Source: Glycomyces sp. NRRL B-16210 (lineage in GTDB: Bacteria > Actinomycetota > Actinomycetes > Mycobacteriales > Micromonosporaceae). From it: a stretch of DNA of 64,000 nt. A model generated the notes under the pieces. It was not told where the DNA came from and made no database searches. It saw nothing but the letters and a program-made list of their open reading frames with translations. Positions 1 through 7,955 of the stretch are shown piece by piece (the stretch's first letter is position 1; each line of letters opens with the position of its first letter). Made by a program: the position numbers and the translations under genes. The stretch spans positions 226,993 to 290,992 of the forward strand of contig NZ_JOGR01000013.1 in NCBI RefSeq assembly GCF_000719515.1, written 5' to 3'.

Positions 1-849
1 CTCGTGATCGTCACCGGCATCTCGGGCGGTGGGCGCTCGACTGTGGCGAGGGCGCTGGAGAACGTCGGTTACTACGTCATCGACAACCTCCCCGAATCCC
101 TCGTGGGGCAGGCGGCCGAGCTGGCCGCCGCGGGCGGCGAGGAGGTCCGGCGCACCGCGATGGTGCTCGACGTGCGCTCGCGCGCGTTCATGACCGACCT
201 CGTGGGGGTCCTGGAGGACCTGCGCAAGGGCGGTTTCAAGCCGCACCTGGTGTTCGTGGACGCCGACGACGACGTGATCATCCGCCGCTTCGAGAAGGTG
301 CGCCGCGCGCACCCGCTCCAGGGGGCCGGCCTGCTCGCCGACGGGATCGCCGCCGAGCGCCGCCTGCTGCAACCGGCGCGGGCCTCGGCCGACACGCTGT
401 TCGACTCCACGCACCTCAACGAGAACCAGCTGCGCGCCCGCGTCGAGGAGGCCTTCCTCGCCCCGTCCTCGCCCGGACTCCAGTTCACCTGCATGTCATT
501 CGGGTTCAAGTACGGCATCCCGCGCGATGCCGACTACGTCGCTGACGTACGATTTCTTCCCAACCCGTACTGGGTCCCGACCCTGCGCGAGCACACCGGC
601 ACCGACCGGGACGTGTCCGACTACGTCCTCGGTCAGGACGGCGCCGAGGACTTCGTCGACGCCTACGCCACCCTGCTGCTCGGCACCACGCAGGGCTTCG
701 AGCGGGAGGGCAAGCGCTACATGACCATCGCCATCGGCTGCACCGGCGGCAAGCACCGCAGCGTCGCCATCGCCGAGGAACTCTGCAAGCGGCTCAACGC
801 CGCGGGCTTCCCCGCGAACACGCACCACCGGGACAGAGGCAACGAGTGA
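1..849 (+). CDS. rapZ: RapZ family RNase adapter / nucleotide-binding protein, 5' end outside window
   Basis: P-loop protein of the RapZ/YvcJ family. In enterobacteria RapZ delivers the sRNA GlmZ to RNase E; in actinobacteria the role is less clear. The reading frame is open from base 1 (Leu-Val-Ile-Val-Thr), so the real start lies a few codons upstream; the GTG at 4 is probably an internal valine. A Walker A motif (GISGGGRST) sits right at the visible N-terminus. The C-terminal half carries the conserved family stretches FGFKYG and GCTGGKHRSVA, and the visible length of about 282 residues is nearly complete. It is followed by yvcK and whiA, the classic actinobacterial order (normally uvrC-rapZ-yvcK-whiA). 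The TGA stop overlaps a GTG start of a small downstream frame. Confidence 0.95.
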   Translation, partial: LVIVTGISGGGRSTVARALENVGYYVIDNLPESLVGQAAELAAAGGEEVRRTAMVLDVRSRAFMTDLVGVLEDLRKGGFKPHLVFVDADDDVIIRRFEKVRRAHPLQGAGLLADGIAAERRLLQPARASADTLFDSTHLNENQLRARVEEAFLAPSSPGLQFTCMSFGFKYGIPRDADYVADVRFLPNPYWVPTLREHTGTDRDVSDYVLGQDGAEDFVDAYATLLLGTTQGFEREGKRYMTIAIGCTGGKHRSVAIAEELCKRLNAAGFPANTHHRDRGNE

Positions 850-1178
850 CCTCGGCCGGGTCGCACCGACTCCAAGGTCAGCCCTGGTCCGAGGGCCGGC
901 CCGGCCCCGGCGCCCCCGAAGGGCGCCCGGACCGCGAAGGACCGCCCCCGGCCGGACCCGATCCCCGAGGTCCCGAGGAACTCGGGTCCGAACGCGCCGA
1001 GGGTCCGCGACCCGCTGACCGGCCCCGCCGGGCCGGGCCCCGGCCCTCCGGCAGCGCCGGCACCGCCCCGTCCTGGCCCGAACCTCCCGGCCGCCTCGAA
1101 GCGCCCCCGCCGTGGCCGAGCCGGCGCGCCGCCGACCCCGATCCGCCGCCCGCCCCCCGACCCCGCGGGAGCCGCTGA
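846..1178 (+). CDS. possible small proline/arginine-rich coupled ORF between rapZ and yvcK
   Basis: Unrecognised 110-residue frame, extremely rich in Pro, Gly, Arg and Glu, with no known domain. Its GTG start overlaps the rapZ stop (GTGA, 846-849) and its TGA stop overlaps the likely yvcK ATG (TGATG, 1176-1180). That is the arrangement expected for translational coupling across the whole operon. Against it: composition is low-complexity, open frames are common by chance at this GC content, and the same bases could instead encode an N-terminal extension of YvcK from a GTG at 1112. It could be a real linker ORF, a translated leader, or chance. Confidence 0.3.
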   Translation: MTSAGSHRLQGQPWSEGRPGPGAPEGRPDREGPPPAGPDPRGPEELGSERAEGPRPADRPRRAGPRPSGSAGTAPSWPEPPGRLEAPPPWPSRRAADPDPPPAPRPRGSR

Positions 1179-2113
1179 TGCTCAAAGTCGTCGCCTTCGG
1201 CGGCGGACGGGGCCTCTCGGCCTCGCTGCGCGCCCTCGCCCGGCTCGACATCGACCTGACGGCCGTCGTGACCGTCGCCGACGACGGGGGCTCCTCGGGG
1301 GCCATCCGGTCCACCAGGCCGCTCCTGCCGCCCGGCGACCTGCGCAAAGCCCTCGTCGCCACCGCCGATCCGGACCGGTCCGAAGTCGCCGCGCTGTTCG
1401 CGCACCGCTTCGGCGGCGACGACTTCCTCACCGGCCACCCGGTCGGCAACCTCATCCTCACCTCGCTGCTCGAACGCCACTCCAACCCGGTCGAGGCGCT
1501 CGACACCGCCGCGCGCCTCCTCGGCTGCCGCGCCCGCGTCCTGCCCATGTCCGGCACCCCGCTCGACATCGAGGCCGACCTCGCCGAAGGCGACGGCACC
1601 CGCACCATCGTCGGCCAGCACGACGTCGCCGTCTCCGACGGCAAAGTCCTCGACCTGCGCCTGCGGCCGTCCGGGGCCACCGCCAGCCCCGAGACCCTCG
1701 CCGCGGTCGCCGAGGCCGACTGGCACGTCTTCGGCCCCGGCTCCTGGTACACCAGCGTCATCCCGCACCTGCTCCTGCCCGACCTCCGCGAGGCCGTCGC
1801 CGCCGCCGACGCCCGCCGCATCGTCGTCCTCAACCTCTCCGAGGAGAAGGAGACCGACGGGCTCACCCCCGCCGGGCACATCGACACGCTGCGCCGATAC
1901 GCCGAAGGTGTCCGGTTTCACTACGTCGTCTCCGGCGACGCCCGAACCCTCGCCGATCCCGGATCGTTGAACAGTGCGGCACAATCGTTGGAGGCCCGGT
2001 TGGTCGCGGCGGACCTCGCCGCAGACGGCGTCACCCACGACGTCGGCGCTCTGGCCGCCGCGTTGCAGCGTCTGCTGCGCGAAGAAGGTCTGCTGGTCGA
2101 AGATGGTGGTTAA
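1178..2113 (+). CDS. yvcK: YvcK/CofD-like gluconeogenesis factor
   Basis: Member of the YvcK (CofD-like, UPF0052) family. In Bacillus and mycobacteria it binds UDP-sugars and is needed for growth on gluconeogenic carbon and for cell-wall/cell-shape control. The start chosen here (ATG 1178) places the typical VVAFGGGRGLS nucleotide-binding loop at residues 4-14, followed by VTVADDGGSSG and the LRKALVA region that define the family. The resulting 311 residues fit the usual size. A longer form from GTG 1112 adds a Pro/Arg-rich tail unlike the family. It lies between rapZ and whiA, and whiA begins 3 bases after its stop, so the genes are very probably co-transcribed. Confidence 0.93.
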   Translation: MLKVVAFGGGRGLSASLRALARLDIDLTAVVTVADDGGSSGAIRSTRPLLPPGDLRKALVATADPDRSEVAALFAHRFGGDDFLTGHPVGNLILTSLLERHSNPVEALDTAARLLGCRARVLPMSGTPLDIEADLAEGDGTRTIVGQHDVAVSDGKVLDLRLRPSGATASPETLAAVAEADWHVFGPGSWYTSVIPHLLLPDLREAVAAADARRIVVLNLSEEKETDGLTPAGHIDTLRRYAEGVRFHYVVSGDARTLADPGSLNSAAQSLEARLVAADLAADGVTHDVGALAAALQRLLREEGLLVEDGG

Positions 2114-2116
2114 CGA

Positions 2117-3103
2117 ATGGCGATGACCTCGGAGGTCAAGGACGAGCTCAGTCGTATTGAGGTCAGCAAGTCCTGTTGTCAACGGGCCGAGCTCGGCTCG
2201 CTGTTCCGCTTCGCCGGCGGCCTGCACCTCGTCGGCCAGGGCAACGTGGTCGTCGAAGCCGAGGTCGACGCCGGGAACGTCGCCCGCCGCGCCAAGCGCA
2301 TGATCGCCGACCTCTACAACTACGAGTCCGAGGTCCACGTCCTCGTCGCCGCCGGACTGCGCCGCAACAACCACTACCTCCTGCGCGTCATGGCCGACGG
2401 CCAGGCCTTCTCCAAACAGATCGGCCTCACCGACCAGCGCGGCTACCCCGTCCGCGGCCTGCCCAACCACGTGGTCGGCGCCTACCCGTGCTGCGCCGAG
2501 GCCGCCTGGCGCGGGGCCTTCCTCGCCCGCGGCTCCCTCACCGAACCCGGCCGCTCCTCCTCCCTCGAAGTCACCTGCCCCGGCCCCGAGTCCGCGCTGG
2601 CGCTCGTCGGCGCCGCCCGCCGCCTCGGCATCGCCGCGAAGTCCCGCGACGTGCGCGGCGTCGACCGCGTCGTCATCCGCGACGGCGACGCCATCGGCGA
2701 ACTGCTCACCAGGCTCGGCGCCCACTCCTCGGTCCTCACCTGGGAGGAGCGGCGCGTGCGGCGCGAAGTGCGCGCCACCGCCAACCGCCTCGCCAACTTC
2801 GACGACGCGAACCTGCGCCGCTCGGCCCGCGCCGCCGTCGCCGCCGCCGCGAAGGTCACCCGCGCCCTCGAAGTCCTCGGCGACGACGTCCCCGAGCACC
2901 TCGCCTCCGCCGGGCGCCTGCGCCTCGACCACCGCCAGGCCTCCCTCGAAGAACTCGGCACCCTCGCCGACCCGCCGCTCACCAAGGACGCCATCGCCGG
3001 GCGCATCCGCCGCCTCATCAACATGGCCACCAAGCGCGCCCACGAGAACGGCGTCCCCGGACCCGACGACGTCGTCGCCGAAGAGGAAGCCCTGGTCGCC
3101 TGA
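2117..3103 (+). CDS. whiA: sporulation/cell-division regulator WhiA
   Basis: DNA-binding regulator that in Streptomyces acts with WhiB to switch on sporulation septation genes. The 328-residue product begins MAMTSEVKDELSR, matching actinobacterial WhiA starts (an alternative ATG lies two codons later). The N-terminal two thirds have the LAGLIDADG-endonuclease-derived fold signatures (RAELGSLFRFAGGLH, GAYPCCAEAAWRGAFLARGSL). The C-terminal helix-turn-helix is recognisable around LEELGTLADPPLTKDAIAGR. WhiA precedes gap by 285 nt, an arrangement also seen in Streptomyces, but the long gap with its own candidate operator suggests that gap has a separate promoter. Confidence 0.96.
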   Translation: MAMTSEVKDELSRIEVSKSCCQRAELGSLFRFAGGLHLVGQGNVVVEAEVDAGNVARRAKRMIADLYNYESEVHVLVAAGLRRNNHYLLRVMADGQAFSKQIGLTDQRGYPVRGLPNHVVGAYPCCAEAAWRGAFLARGSLTEPGRSSSLEVTCPGPESALALVGAARRLGIAAKSRDVRGVDRVVIRDGDAIGELLTRLGAHSSVLTWEERRVRREVRATANRLANFDDANLRRSARAAVAAAAKVTRALEVLGDDVPEHLASAGRLRLDHRQASLEELGTLADPPLTKDAIAGRIRRLINMATKRAHENGVPGPDDVVAEEEALVA

Positions 3104-3178
3104 CCGTTCGCAGCCGACTGCCGTTCTCTGGCGCGGTGTCCGGCGCGGCCTGGCGCTCTACCGCTACGCTTAACCGCG

Positions 3179-3207
3179 ATGTCACACCGCTGTCCTGGGT
3201 GTGACAT
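3179..3207. promoter_or_regulatory. perfect inverted repeat upstream of gap, candidate operator
   Basis: Two perfect 9-bp arms, ATGTCACAC (3179-3187) and GTGTGACAT (3199-3207), are separated by 11 bases. The element starts 75 bases after the whiA stop and lies 182 bases before the gap start. No T-tract follows, so an operator is more likely than a terminator. It does not match the CggR/GapR operators I know. The downstream spacer to 3388 has a plausible -10-like TAGGGT near 3251 but no convincing -35. Confidence 0.5.
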
Positions 3208-3388
3208 GATCGGGGGGAACCGGCCGCGACAGGTTTTCAGAACCGGAGCGGTAGGGTCAAGGAGTGCTCGGCGACGAGGCCGAACAGCGATCTGTTCCAC
3301 CGTCGCTATTCGGCTGAACGGATCGCGTACGAGACCGCCTCCGGTCTCAGTCAATCATCCGATCCTGTTCTAGCGAGGAGATGGCCAC

Positions 3389-4387
3389 GTGACCATCCGC
3401 GTTGGCGTCAACGGCTTCGGCCGCATTGGGCGCAACTTCTTCCGGGCGATTCTCGCCTCCGGTGCCGATGTCGAAATCGTCGCATTCAACGACCTCGGCG
3501 ACGCCGACACCATTGCCAACCTGCTGAAGTACGACTCGATCCTCGGTCGCCTCCCCTACGAGGTCAAGGTCGGCCCCGGCGAGATCACCGTCAACGGCAA
3601 GACCATCAAGGCCTTCGCCGAGCGCGACCCCGCCAACATCCCGTGGGCCGAGGTCGGCGCCGAGGTCGTCATCGAGTCCACCGGCTTCTTCACCGACGGC
3701 ACCAAGGCCGCCGCCCACCTGGGCGACACGGTCAAGAAGGTCATCATCTCCGCTCCGGCGAAGAACGAGGACCTGACCGTGGTCATGGGCGTCAACAACG
3801 ACAAGTACGACGCCGAGAAGCACCACATCATCTCGAACGCGTCCTGCACCACCAACTGCCTGGCCCCGATGGCCAAGGTCCTGCACGAGGCCGTCGGCAT
3901 CGAAAAGGGCCTGATGACCACCATCCACGCTTACACGCAGGACCAGAACCTCCAGGACGGTCCCCACAAGGACCCCCGCCGCGCCCGCGCCGCCGGCCTG
4001 AACGTCGTGCCCACCACCACCGGCGCCGCCAAGGCCGTCGGCGTGGTGCTGCCCGAGCTCAACGGCAAGCTCGACGGCTACTCGCTGCGCGTGCCGATCG
4101 CGACCGGCTCGGTCACCGACCTCACCTTCGAGGCGTCCCGCGACGTCACCGCCGAAGAGGTCAACGCCGCGCTCAAGGCCGCCGCCGAGGGCCCCCTCAA
4201 GGGCATCCTGGCCTACACCGAGGACCCGATCGTCTCCAAGGACATCGAGACCGACCCGCACTCGTGCATCATCGACGGCCTCCTGACCAAGGTCATCGGC
4301 AACCAGGTCAAGGTCTTCGGCTGGTACGACAATGAGTGGGGCTTCTCCAACCGCCTCGTCAGCCTCGTCGAGCTGGTCGGCGCTTAG
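3389..4387 (+). CDS. gap: glyceraldehyde-3-phosphate dehydrogenase, type I
   Basis: NAD-dependent glycolytic enzyme oxidising glyceraldehyde-3-phosphate to 1,3-bisphosphoglycerate. The N-terminal Rossmann loop VNGFGRIGRN is followed by the active-site segment SNASCTTNC with catalytic Cys153 and by WYDNEWGFSNR near the C-terminus. The length of 332 residues is standard. The GTG start at 3389 is chosen because GAGGAG at 3375-3380 is a well-placed Shine-Dalgarno; the ATG at 3381 runs into a stop after three codons. It heads the gap-pgk-tpiA glycolytic cluster, with pgk beginning four bases after its stop. Confidence 0.98.
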   Translation: MTIRVGVNGFGRIGRNFFRAILASGADVEIVAFNDLGDADTIANLLKYDSILGRLPYEVKVGPGEITVNGKTIKAFAERDPANIPWAEVGAEVVIESTGFFTDGTKAAAHLGDTVKKVIISAPAKNEDLTVVMGVNNDKYDAEKHHIISNASCTTNCLAPMAKVLHEAVGIEKGLMTTIHAYTQDQNLQDGPHKDPRRARAAGLNVVPTTTGAAKAVGVVLPELNGKLDGYSLRVPIATGSVTDLTFEASRDVTAEEVNAALKAAAEGPLKGILAYTEDPIVSKDIETDPHSCIIDGLLTKVIGNQVKVFGWYDNEWGFSNRLVSLVELVGA

Positions 4388-4391
4388 TCTG

Positions 4392-5588
4392 ATGAAGACA
4401 CTCGACGAACTCCTGAAGGAGGGCGTCAACGGTCGGCGCGTACTCGTACGCGCCGACCTCAACGTGCCTCTGGACGGGAAGAACATCACCGACGACGGCC
4501 GCATCCGCGCCGTCGCCCCGACCGTCAAGGCGCTGGCCGAAGCCGGCGCCCGCGTCGTGGTCTGCTCGCACCTGGGCCGCCCCAAGGGCGCGCCCGACCC
4601 CGCCTTCTCGCTGGCCCCCGTGGCCAAGCGCCTCGGCGAGGTCCTCGGCCGCGAGGTCGCCTTCGCCTCCGACACCGTCGGGACCGACGCCGAGTCCAAG
4701 GCCGTCGCCCAAGGCGACGGCGACGTGCTCCTGCTGGAGAACCTGCGCTTCAACAAGGGCGAGACCAGCAAGGACGAGACCGAGCGGGCCGAGTTCGCGG
4801 GCCAGCTCGCCGCGTTCGGCGACGTGTACGTCGACGACGCCTTCGGCGCCGTGCACCGCAAGCACGCCTCGGTCTACCACGTCGCGAAGGTCCTGCCGCA
4901 CTACGCCGGCTGGCTCATCGCCAAAGAGGTCGAAGTCCTCTCCAAGCTCACCGGGGCCCCCGAGAAGCCGTACGTGGTCATCCTCGGCGGCGCGAAGGTC
5001 TCCGACAAGCTCGCGGTCATCGACAACCTCCTCGACAAGGTCGACACGCTCATCGTCGGCGGCGGCATGATGTTCACCTTCCTCGCGGCCAAGGGCTTCG
5101 AGGTCGGATCGTCGCTGCTGGAGAAGGACCAGATCGAGGTCTGCAAGTCCTACCTCGCCCGGGCCGCCGAACTCGGCGTCGAACTGCTGCTGCCGGTGGA
5201 CACCACCACCGCGGCCGAGTTCGCCGCCGACGCCGAGCCGCTCACGGTGGCGGTGGACGCCATCCCGGCCGAGCGCATGGGCCTGGACATCGGACCCGAG
5301 TCCGCGAAGCTCTTCTCGGAGCGGATCGCCGGGGCCAAGACCGTGTTCTGGAACGGCCCGATGGGCGTGTTCGAGTTCCCCGACTACGCCGCCGGCACCA
5401 AGACCGTCGCGCAGGCGCTCGTGGACTCCGAGGCGTTCAGCGTGGTCGGCGGCGGCGACTCCGCCGCCGCGGTCCGCACCCTCGGCCTGCCCGAGGACGG
5501 ATTCGGCCACATCTCGACCGGCGGAGGGGCGAGCCTCGAATACCTCGAAGGCAAGACCCTGCCCGGCCTGGACGCACTGGAGAAGTAG
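4392..5588 (+). CDS. pgk: phosphoglycerate kinase
   Basis: Transfers the acyl phosphate of 1,3-bisphosphoglycerate to ADP. The product of 398 residues begins MKTLDELLKEGVNGRRVLVRADLNVP. Family landmarks include RADLNVP (substrate arginine), SHLGRPKG, LGGAKVSDK, FWNGPMGVFE and the C-terminal GGGDSAAAV nucleotide loop. Frame extensions upstream of the ATG at 4392 would overlap gap and are not family-like. The four-base gap after gap implies co-transcription and probably translational coupling. Confidence 0.98.
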   Translation: MKTLDELLKEGVNGRRVLVRADLNVPLDGKNITDDGRIRAVAPTVKALAEAGARVVVCSHLGRPKGAPDPAFSLAPVAKRLGEVLGREVAFASDTVGTDAESKAVAQGDGDVLLLENLRFNKGETSKDETERAEFAGQLAAFGDVYVDDAFGAVHRKHASVYHVAKVLPHYAGWLIAKEVEVLSKLTGAPEKPYVVILGGAKVSDKLAVIDNLLDKVDTLIVGGGMMFTFLAAKGFEVGSSLLEKDQIEVCKSYLARAAELGVELLLPVDTTTAAEFAADAEPLTVAVDAIPAERMGLDIGPESAKLFSERIAGAKTVFWNGPMGVFEFPDYAAGTKTVAQALVDSEAFSVVGGGDSAAAVRTLGLPEDGFGHISTGGGASLEYLEGKTLPGLDALEK

Positions 5589-5658
5589 ATGGCCCGCGCC
5601 CGTCGCCCCGCCCAACCGCGCCGCTTCGCGACGCTTCCCCGAACCGGAGTAAACGCTG

Positions 5659-6444
5659 ATGTCTGAGACTCGCAAGCCGCTCATCGCCGGCAACTGGAAG
5701 ATGAACCTCAACCACCTCGAAGCGATCGCCCTGGTGCAGAAGCTGGCCTTCAGCCTCGACCGCGAGCAGCTCGAAGCGGTCGAGACCGTCGTCCTGCCGC
5801 CGTTCGTCGACATCCGCAGCGTGCAGACGCTCGTCGACGGCGACAAGCTGACCATCGGCTTCGGCGCCCAGGACCTGTCGGCGCACCCGTCGGGCGCCTA
5901 CACCGGCGAGATCGCCGGCTCGATGCTCGCCAAGCTCGGCTGCTCGTACGTGGCCGTGGGCCACTCCGAGCGCCGGCAGTTCCACGACGAGGGCGACGAG
6001 CTGGTGGCCGCCAAGGTCCGCCAGGCGCTCAACAACGGCATCAGCCCGATCCTGTGCGTCGGCGAGGCGCTGGACGTCCGCGAGGCGGGCAACCACGTGC
6101 CGCACACGGTGAGCCAGCTGATCGCCGCCGTCGACGGACTGACCGAGGAGGAGCTCGGCAAGGTCGTCGTGGCCTACGAGCCCGTCTGGGCCATCGGGAC
6201 CGGCCGCACGGCCACCCCCGAGGACGCCCAGGAGGTCATCGGGGCCCTGCGTTCGGCGCTGGCCGAGAAGTTCGGCGCGGTGGCGGACCGGGTTCGCATC
6301 CTCTACGGCGGTTCGGTGAAGTCCTCGAACGTCGCCCAGATCATGGGCAAGCCGGACATCGACGGCGCCCTGGTGGGCGGCGCGAGCCTGGACGCCGAGG
6401 AGTTCGCCAAGATCGTGCGCTTCCCGGAGCACGCGGGGGCGTGA
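5659..6444 (+). CDS. tpiA: triosephosphate isomerase
   Basis: Interconverts dihydroxyacetone phosphate and glyceraldehyde-3-phosphate. The 261-residue TIM barrel carries GNWKMN at the N-terminus, electrophile His102 in VGHSERR, catalytic Glu174 in AYEPVWAIGTGR, and the phosphate-binding loops YGGSVKSSN and GALVGGASL. It is the third gene of the gap-pgk-tpiA cluster, 70 bases after pgk, with GGAG at 5645-5648 upstream of the ATG. The last 20 coding bases are duplicated immediately after the stop codon, and a strong hairpin terminator follows. Confidence 0.98.
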   Translation: MSETRKPLIAGNWKMNLNHLEAIALVQKLAFSLDREQLEAVETVVLPPFVDIRSVQTLVDGDKLTIGFGAQDLSAHPSGAYTGEIAGSMLAKLGCSYVAVGHSERRQFHDEGDELVAAKVRQALNNGISPILCVGEALDVREAGNHVPHTVSQLIAAVDGLTEEELGKVVVAYEPVWAIGTGRTATPEDAQEVIGALRSALAEKFGAVADRVRILYGGSVKSSNVAQIMGKPDIDGALVGGASLDAEEFAKIVRFPEHAGA

Positions 6445-6477
6445 AACAGAAGCGCCGCCCGGAGCACGCGGGGGCGT
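6423..6477 (+). repeat. 20-bp duplication of the tpiA 3' end
   Basis: CCCGGAGCACGCGGGGGCGT occurs at 6423-6442 (last codons of tpiA) and again, identically, at 6458-6477, a 35-base period. The second copy follows the tpiA stop and ends in TAA instead of TGA, so each copy is followed by its own in-phase stop triplet (TGA at 6442, TAA at 6477). Probably a small tandem duplication. Confidence 0.8.
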
Positions 6478-6488
6478 AACAGTATTTC

Positions 6489-6522
6489 GGCCCGCAGCGC
6501 ATCGAGCTGAGCGCTGCGGGCC
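6489..6522 (+). terminator. hairpin terminator after tpiA
   Basis: A perfect 12-bp stem, GGCCCGCAGCGC (6489-6500) and GCGCTGCGGGCC (6511-6522), has a 10-base loop and lies 45 bases after the tpiA stop. No U-tract follows, as is usual in high-GC actinobacteria. The remainder of the gap to secG (6523-6764) holds a short direct repeat of GTCGTAC near 6537-6553 and the candidate secG promoter. Confidence 0.75.
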
Positions 6523-6676
6523 TCAAGAGCAGGGCCGTCGTACAACGTCGTACGGCGGCTCCCTTCGTATCCCGGGCCAGCGGCAGTCATTCCGCCCTTT
6601 CCATTTGTCGGGATCCCACTTCACGAGCTGACCAGCTGATTCGCTCGCACGCAGTTGCAATCATGCCGACACCGCC

Positions 6677-6706
6677 TTAGGTTGTCGTCATGTCCTCCGC
6701 TAGACT
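6677..6706 (+). promoter_or_regulatory. candidate secG promoter
   Basis: TTAGGT (6677-6682), 18-base spacer, TAGACT (6701-6706), ending 58 bases before secG. The -10 matches the actinobacterial TAnnnT pattern well; the -35 is weak. Confidence 0.35.
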
Positions 6707-6764
6707 CGGACCCGGCCCGCGCCCCATATCGGGTCAGAATTGCTGAGAGGACACCCGATCACCG

Positions 6765-7013
6765 ATGATGACGGTTCTGAGTTACGCCCTGCTGATCCTC
6801 CTGCTGCTCTCCAGCGGAGTCCTGATCCTCATGGTGCTGCTGCACAAGGGCAAGGGCGGCGGCCTGTCGAGCATGTTCGGCGGCGGCGCGGCCTCGGTGG
6901 CCTCCGGTTCGTCCGTGGCGGAGAAGAACCTCACCCGCATCACGATCGGCGTCGGCGTCATCTGGTTCGCCAGCATCCTGGCGTTCGGCCTCCTCCTGCG
7001 GGCCATCGTCTAG
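6765..7013 (+). CDS. secG: preprotein translocase subunit SecG
   Basis: Small inner-membrane subunit of the SecYEG channel. The 82-residue product has two hydrophobic segments (about residues 3-25 and 57-80) flanking a cytoplasmic Gly/Ser-rich loop with the SecG hallmark LLHKGKGGGLSSMFGGG. Two adjacent ATGs (6765, 6768) are possible starts; GAGAGG at 6745-6750 is rather far upstream. secG downstream of tpiA is a conserved actinobacterial arrangement. A strong terminator follows, so secG ends this transcription unit. Confidence 0.95.
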   Translation: MMTVLSYALLILLLLSSGVLILMVLLHKGKGGGLSSMFGGGAASVASGSSVAEKNLTRITIGVGVIWFASILAFGLLLRAIV

Positions 7014-7041
7014 CGGTCCGGTCAGCGAACACGACTTCGGT

Positions 7042-7074
7042 CTGGGTCCGGCGAGCTATGCTCGCCGGACCCAG
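7042..7074 (+). terminator. hairpin terminator after secG
   Basis: Perfect 15-bp stem (7042-7056 pairing with 7060-7074) with a TAT loop, followed by a short T-run at 7080-7083, 28 bases after the secG stop. The rest of the 382-base gap to rbpA contains the rbpA promoter and a long leader of about 150 bases with no other recognisable element. Confidence 0.9.
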
Positions 7075-7214
7075 TCGCGTTTTCAGGGTTCTCCGCCCCG
7101 GCCAGAACCGGTGTCAGTTCACTCCACGAATCTCCTAGGGACGCAACCGATTCGATGCGAGCGGGGCTCTAGAACCCGCCTCTACTTCCGGCGCAATGCG
7201 AACTCGCGGCAGTC

Positions 7215-7243
7215 TTTACAGTGTGTGCGTTGCGTCATAGAAT
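7215..7243 (+). promoter_or_regulatory. near-consensus housekeeping-type promoter for rbpA
   Basis: TTTACA (7215-7220), a 17-base spacer and TAGAAT (7238-7243) give a near-perfect -35/-10 pair, rare in this GC-rich window. Transcription would start near 7250, leaving a 5' leader of about 145 bases. rbpA in Streptomyces is known to be under SigR (GGAAT/GTT type) control; I did not find that pair here. Confidence 0.7.
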
Positions 7244-7395
7244 TGCTGAGGGCGGTGCTCCTACCGCTCCGGCCGGTGACTCCACGGCGACGAATGGGGA
7301 GCCGCGCGGTCTTCCTCCCGCCGACTCCTGAAACCGCTGCCGCGTCCGGTCGATTTCCACAAGAGATCTCCCGTCTGTGAGGAGCGATCACACAT

Positions 7396-7749
7396 ATGTC
7401 CAACGGACAAGCCATCCGCGGCACGCGAATCGGCGCCACCCCGGGACTCCACTCGGAACGCGGCGAACCCGTGCCTCGGCAGCAAGTCAGATATTGGTGC
7501 GCCAACGGACACGAGACCACCCGGTCTTTCGCGCTGTACGTCGAGGTGCCAGAGGAATGGGACTGCACCTGCTGCGGATGGCCCGCCAGTCCCGATCAAG
7601 ACAACCCCCCAGAACGCCGATCAGCCAAGCCGTACAAGACCCACCTGAATTACGTGCGGGAGCGCCGCAGCGAAGAAGAGGCCGAAGACCTCCTCGCCGA
7701 AGCGCTCGCCGCCCGCGCCGCGGCACGCGGCGAACGCTCGCTGTACTAG
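7396..7749 (+). CDS. rbpA: RNA polymerase-binding protein RbpA
   Basis: Actinobacteria-specific general transcription factor that binds the principal sigma factor and stabilises open complexes. The 117-residue product begins MSNGQAIRGTRIGA (the core-binding tail). The zinc-binding core has Cys35/His39 in WCANGHE and Cys57/Cys60 in WDCTCCG. The basic linker PPERRSAKPYKTHLNYVRERRSE and the C-terminal sigma-interaction helix follow. GAGGAG at 7379-7384 supports the ATG at 7396. It is monocistronic and convergent with the pgl operon. Confidence 0.97.
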   Translation: MSNGQAIRGTRIGATPGLHSERGEPVPRQQVRYWCANGHETTRSFALYVEVPEEWDCTCCGWPASPDQDNPPERRSAKPYKTHLNYVRERRSEEEAEDLLAEALAARAAARGERSLY

Positions 7750-7773
7750 CCACCGAGCGTCGAACTCACCCGA

Positions 7774-7805
<32 letters not shown>

Positions 7806-7830
7806 AAAAAAGCGGCTCTCACCACCGCTT
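7806..7830 (-). terminator. second, U-tailed terminator for the minus-strand operon
   Basis: Read on the minus strand, AAGCGG (7830-7825) and CCGCTT (7815-7810) form a 6-bp stem with a nine-base loop, followed directly by a T-run. It would back up the stronger hairpin at 7911-7946. Confidence 0.5.
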
Positions 7831-7910
7831 GCATCACCGGGCGGCCCTCACCACCGCCCCGAGCGGCACGACATCGCATGGTTGGGCGATCGGCCGCAGC
7901 TGACACAGCG

Positions 7911-7946
7911 AGGGCCCGGAACGGATCGGAATCCGTTCCGGGCCCT
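7911..7946 (-). terminator. strong hairpin terminator after pgl
   Basis: Perfect 16-bp stem (7911-7926 pairing with 7931-7946) and a four-base loop, nine bases beyond the pgl stop. The symmetry could also stop rbpA transcripts from the other side. Confidence 0.9.
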
Positions 7947-7955
7947 TCAGTCCGC

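Noticed and set aside
1112..1177. N-terminal extension of YvcK from GTG 1112
   Set aside because: The added 22 residues are Pro/Arg-rich and unlike the family; ATG 1178 places the nucleotide loop at the usual position.
3180..3206. CRP-type site before gap
   Set aside because: Half-sites are oriented and spaced differently (11-base centre) from the TGTGA-N6-TCACA pattern.
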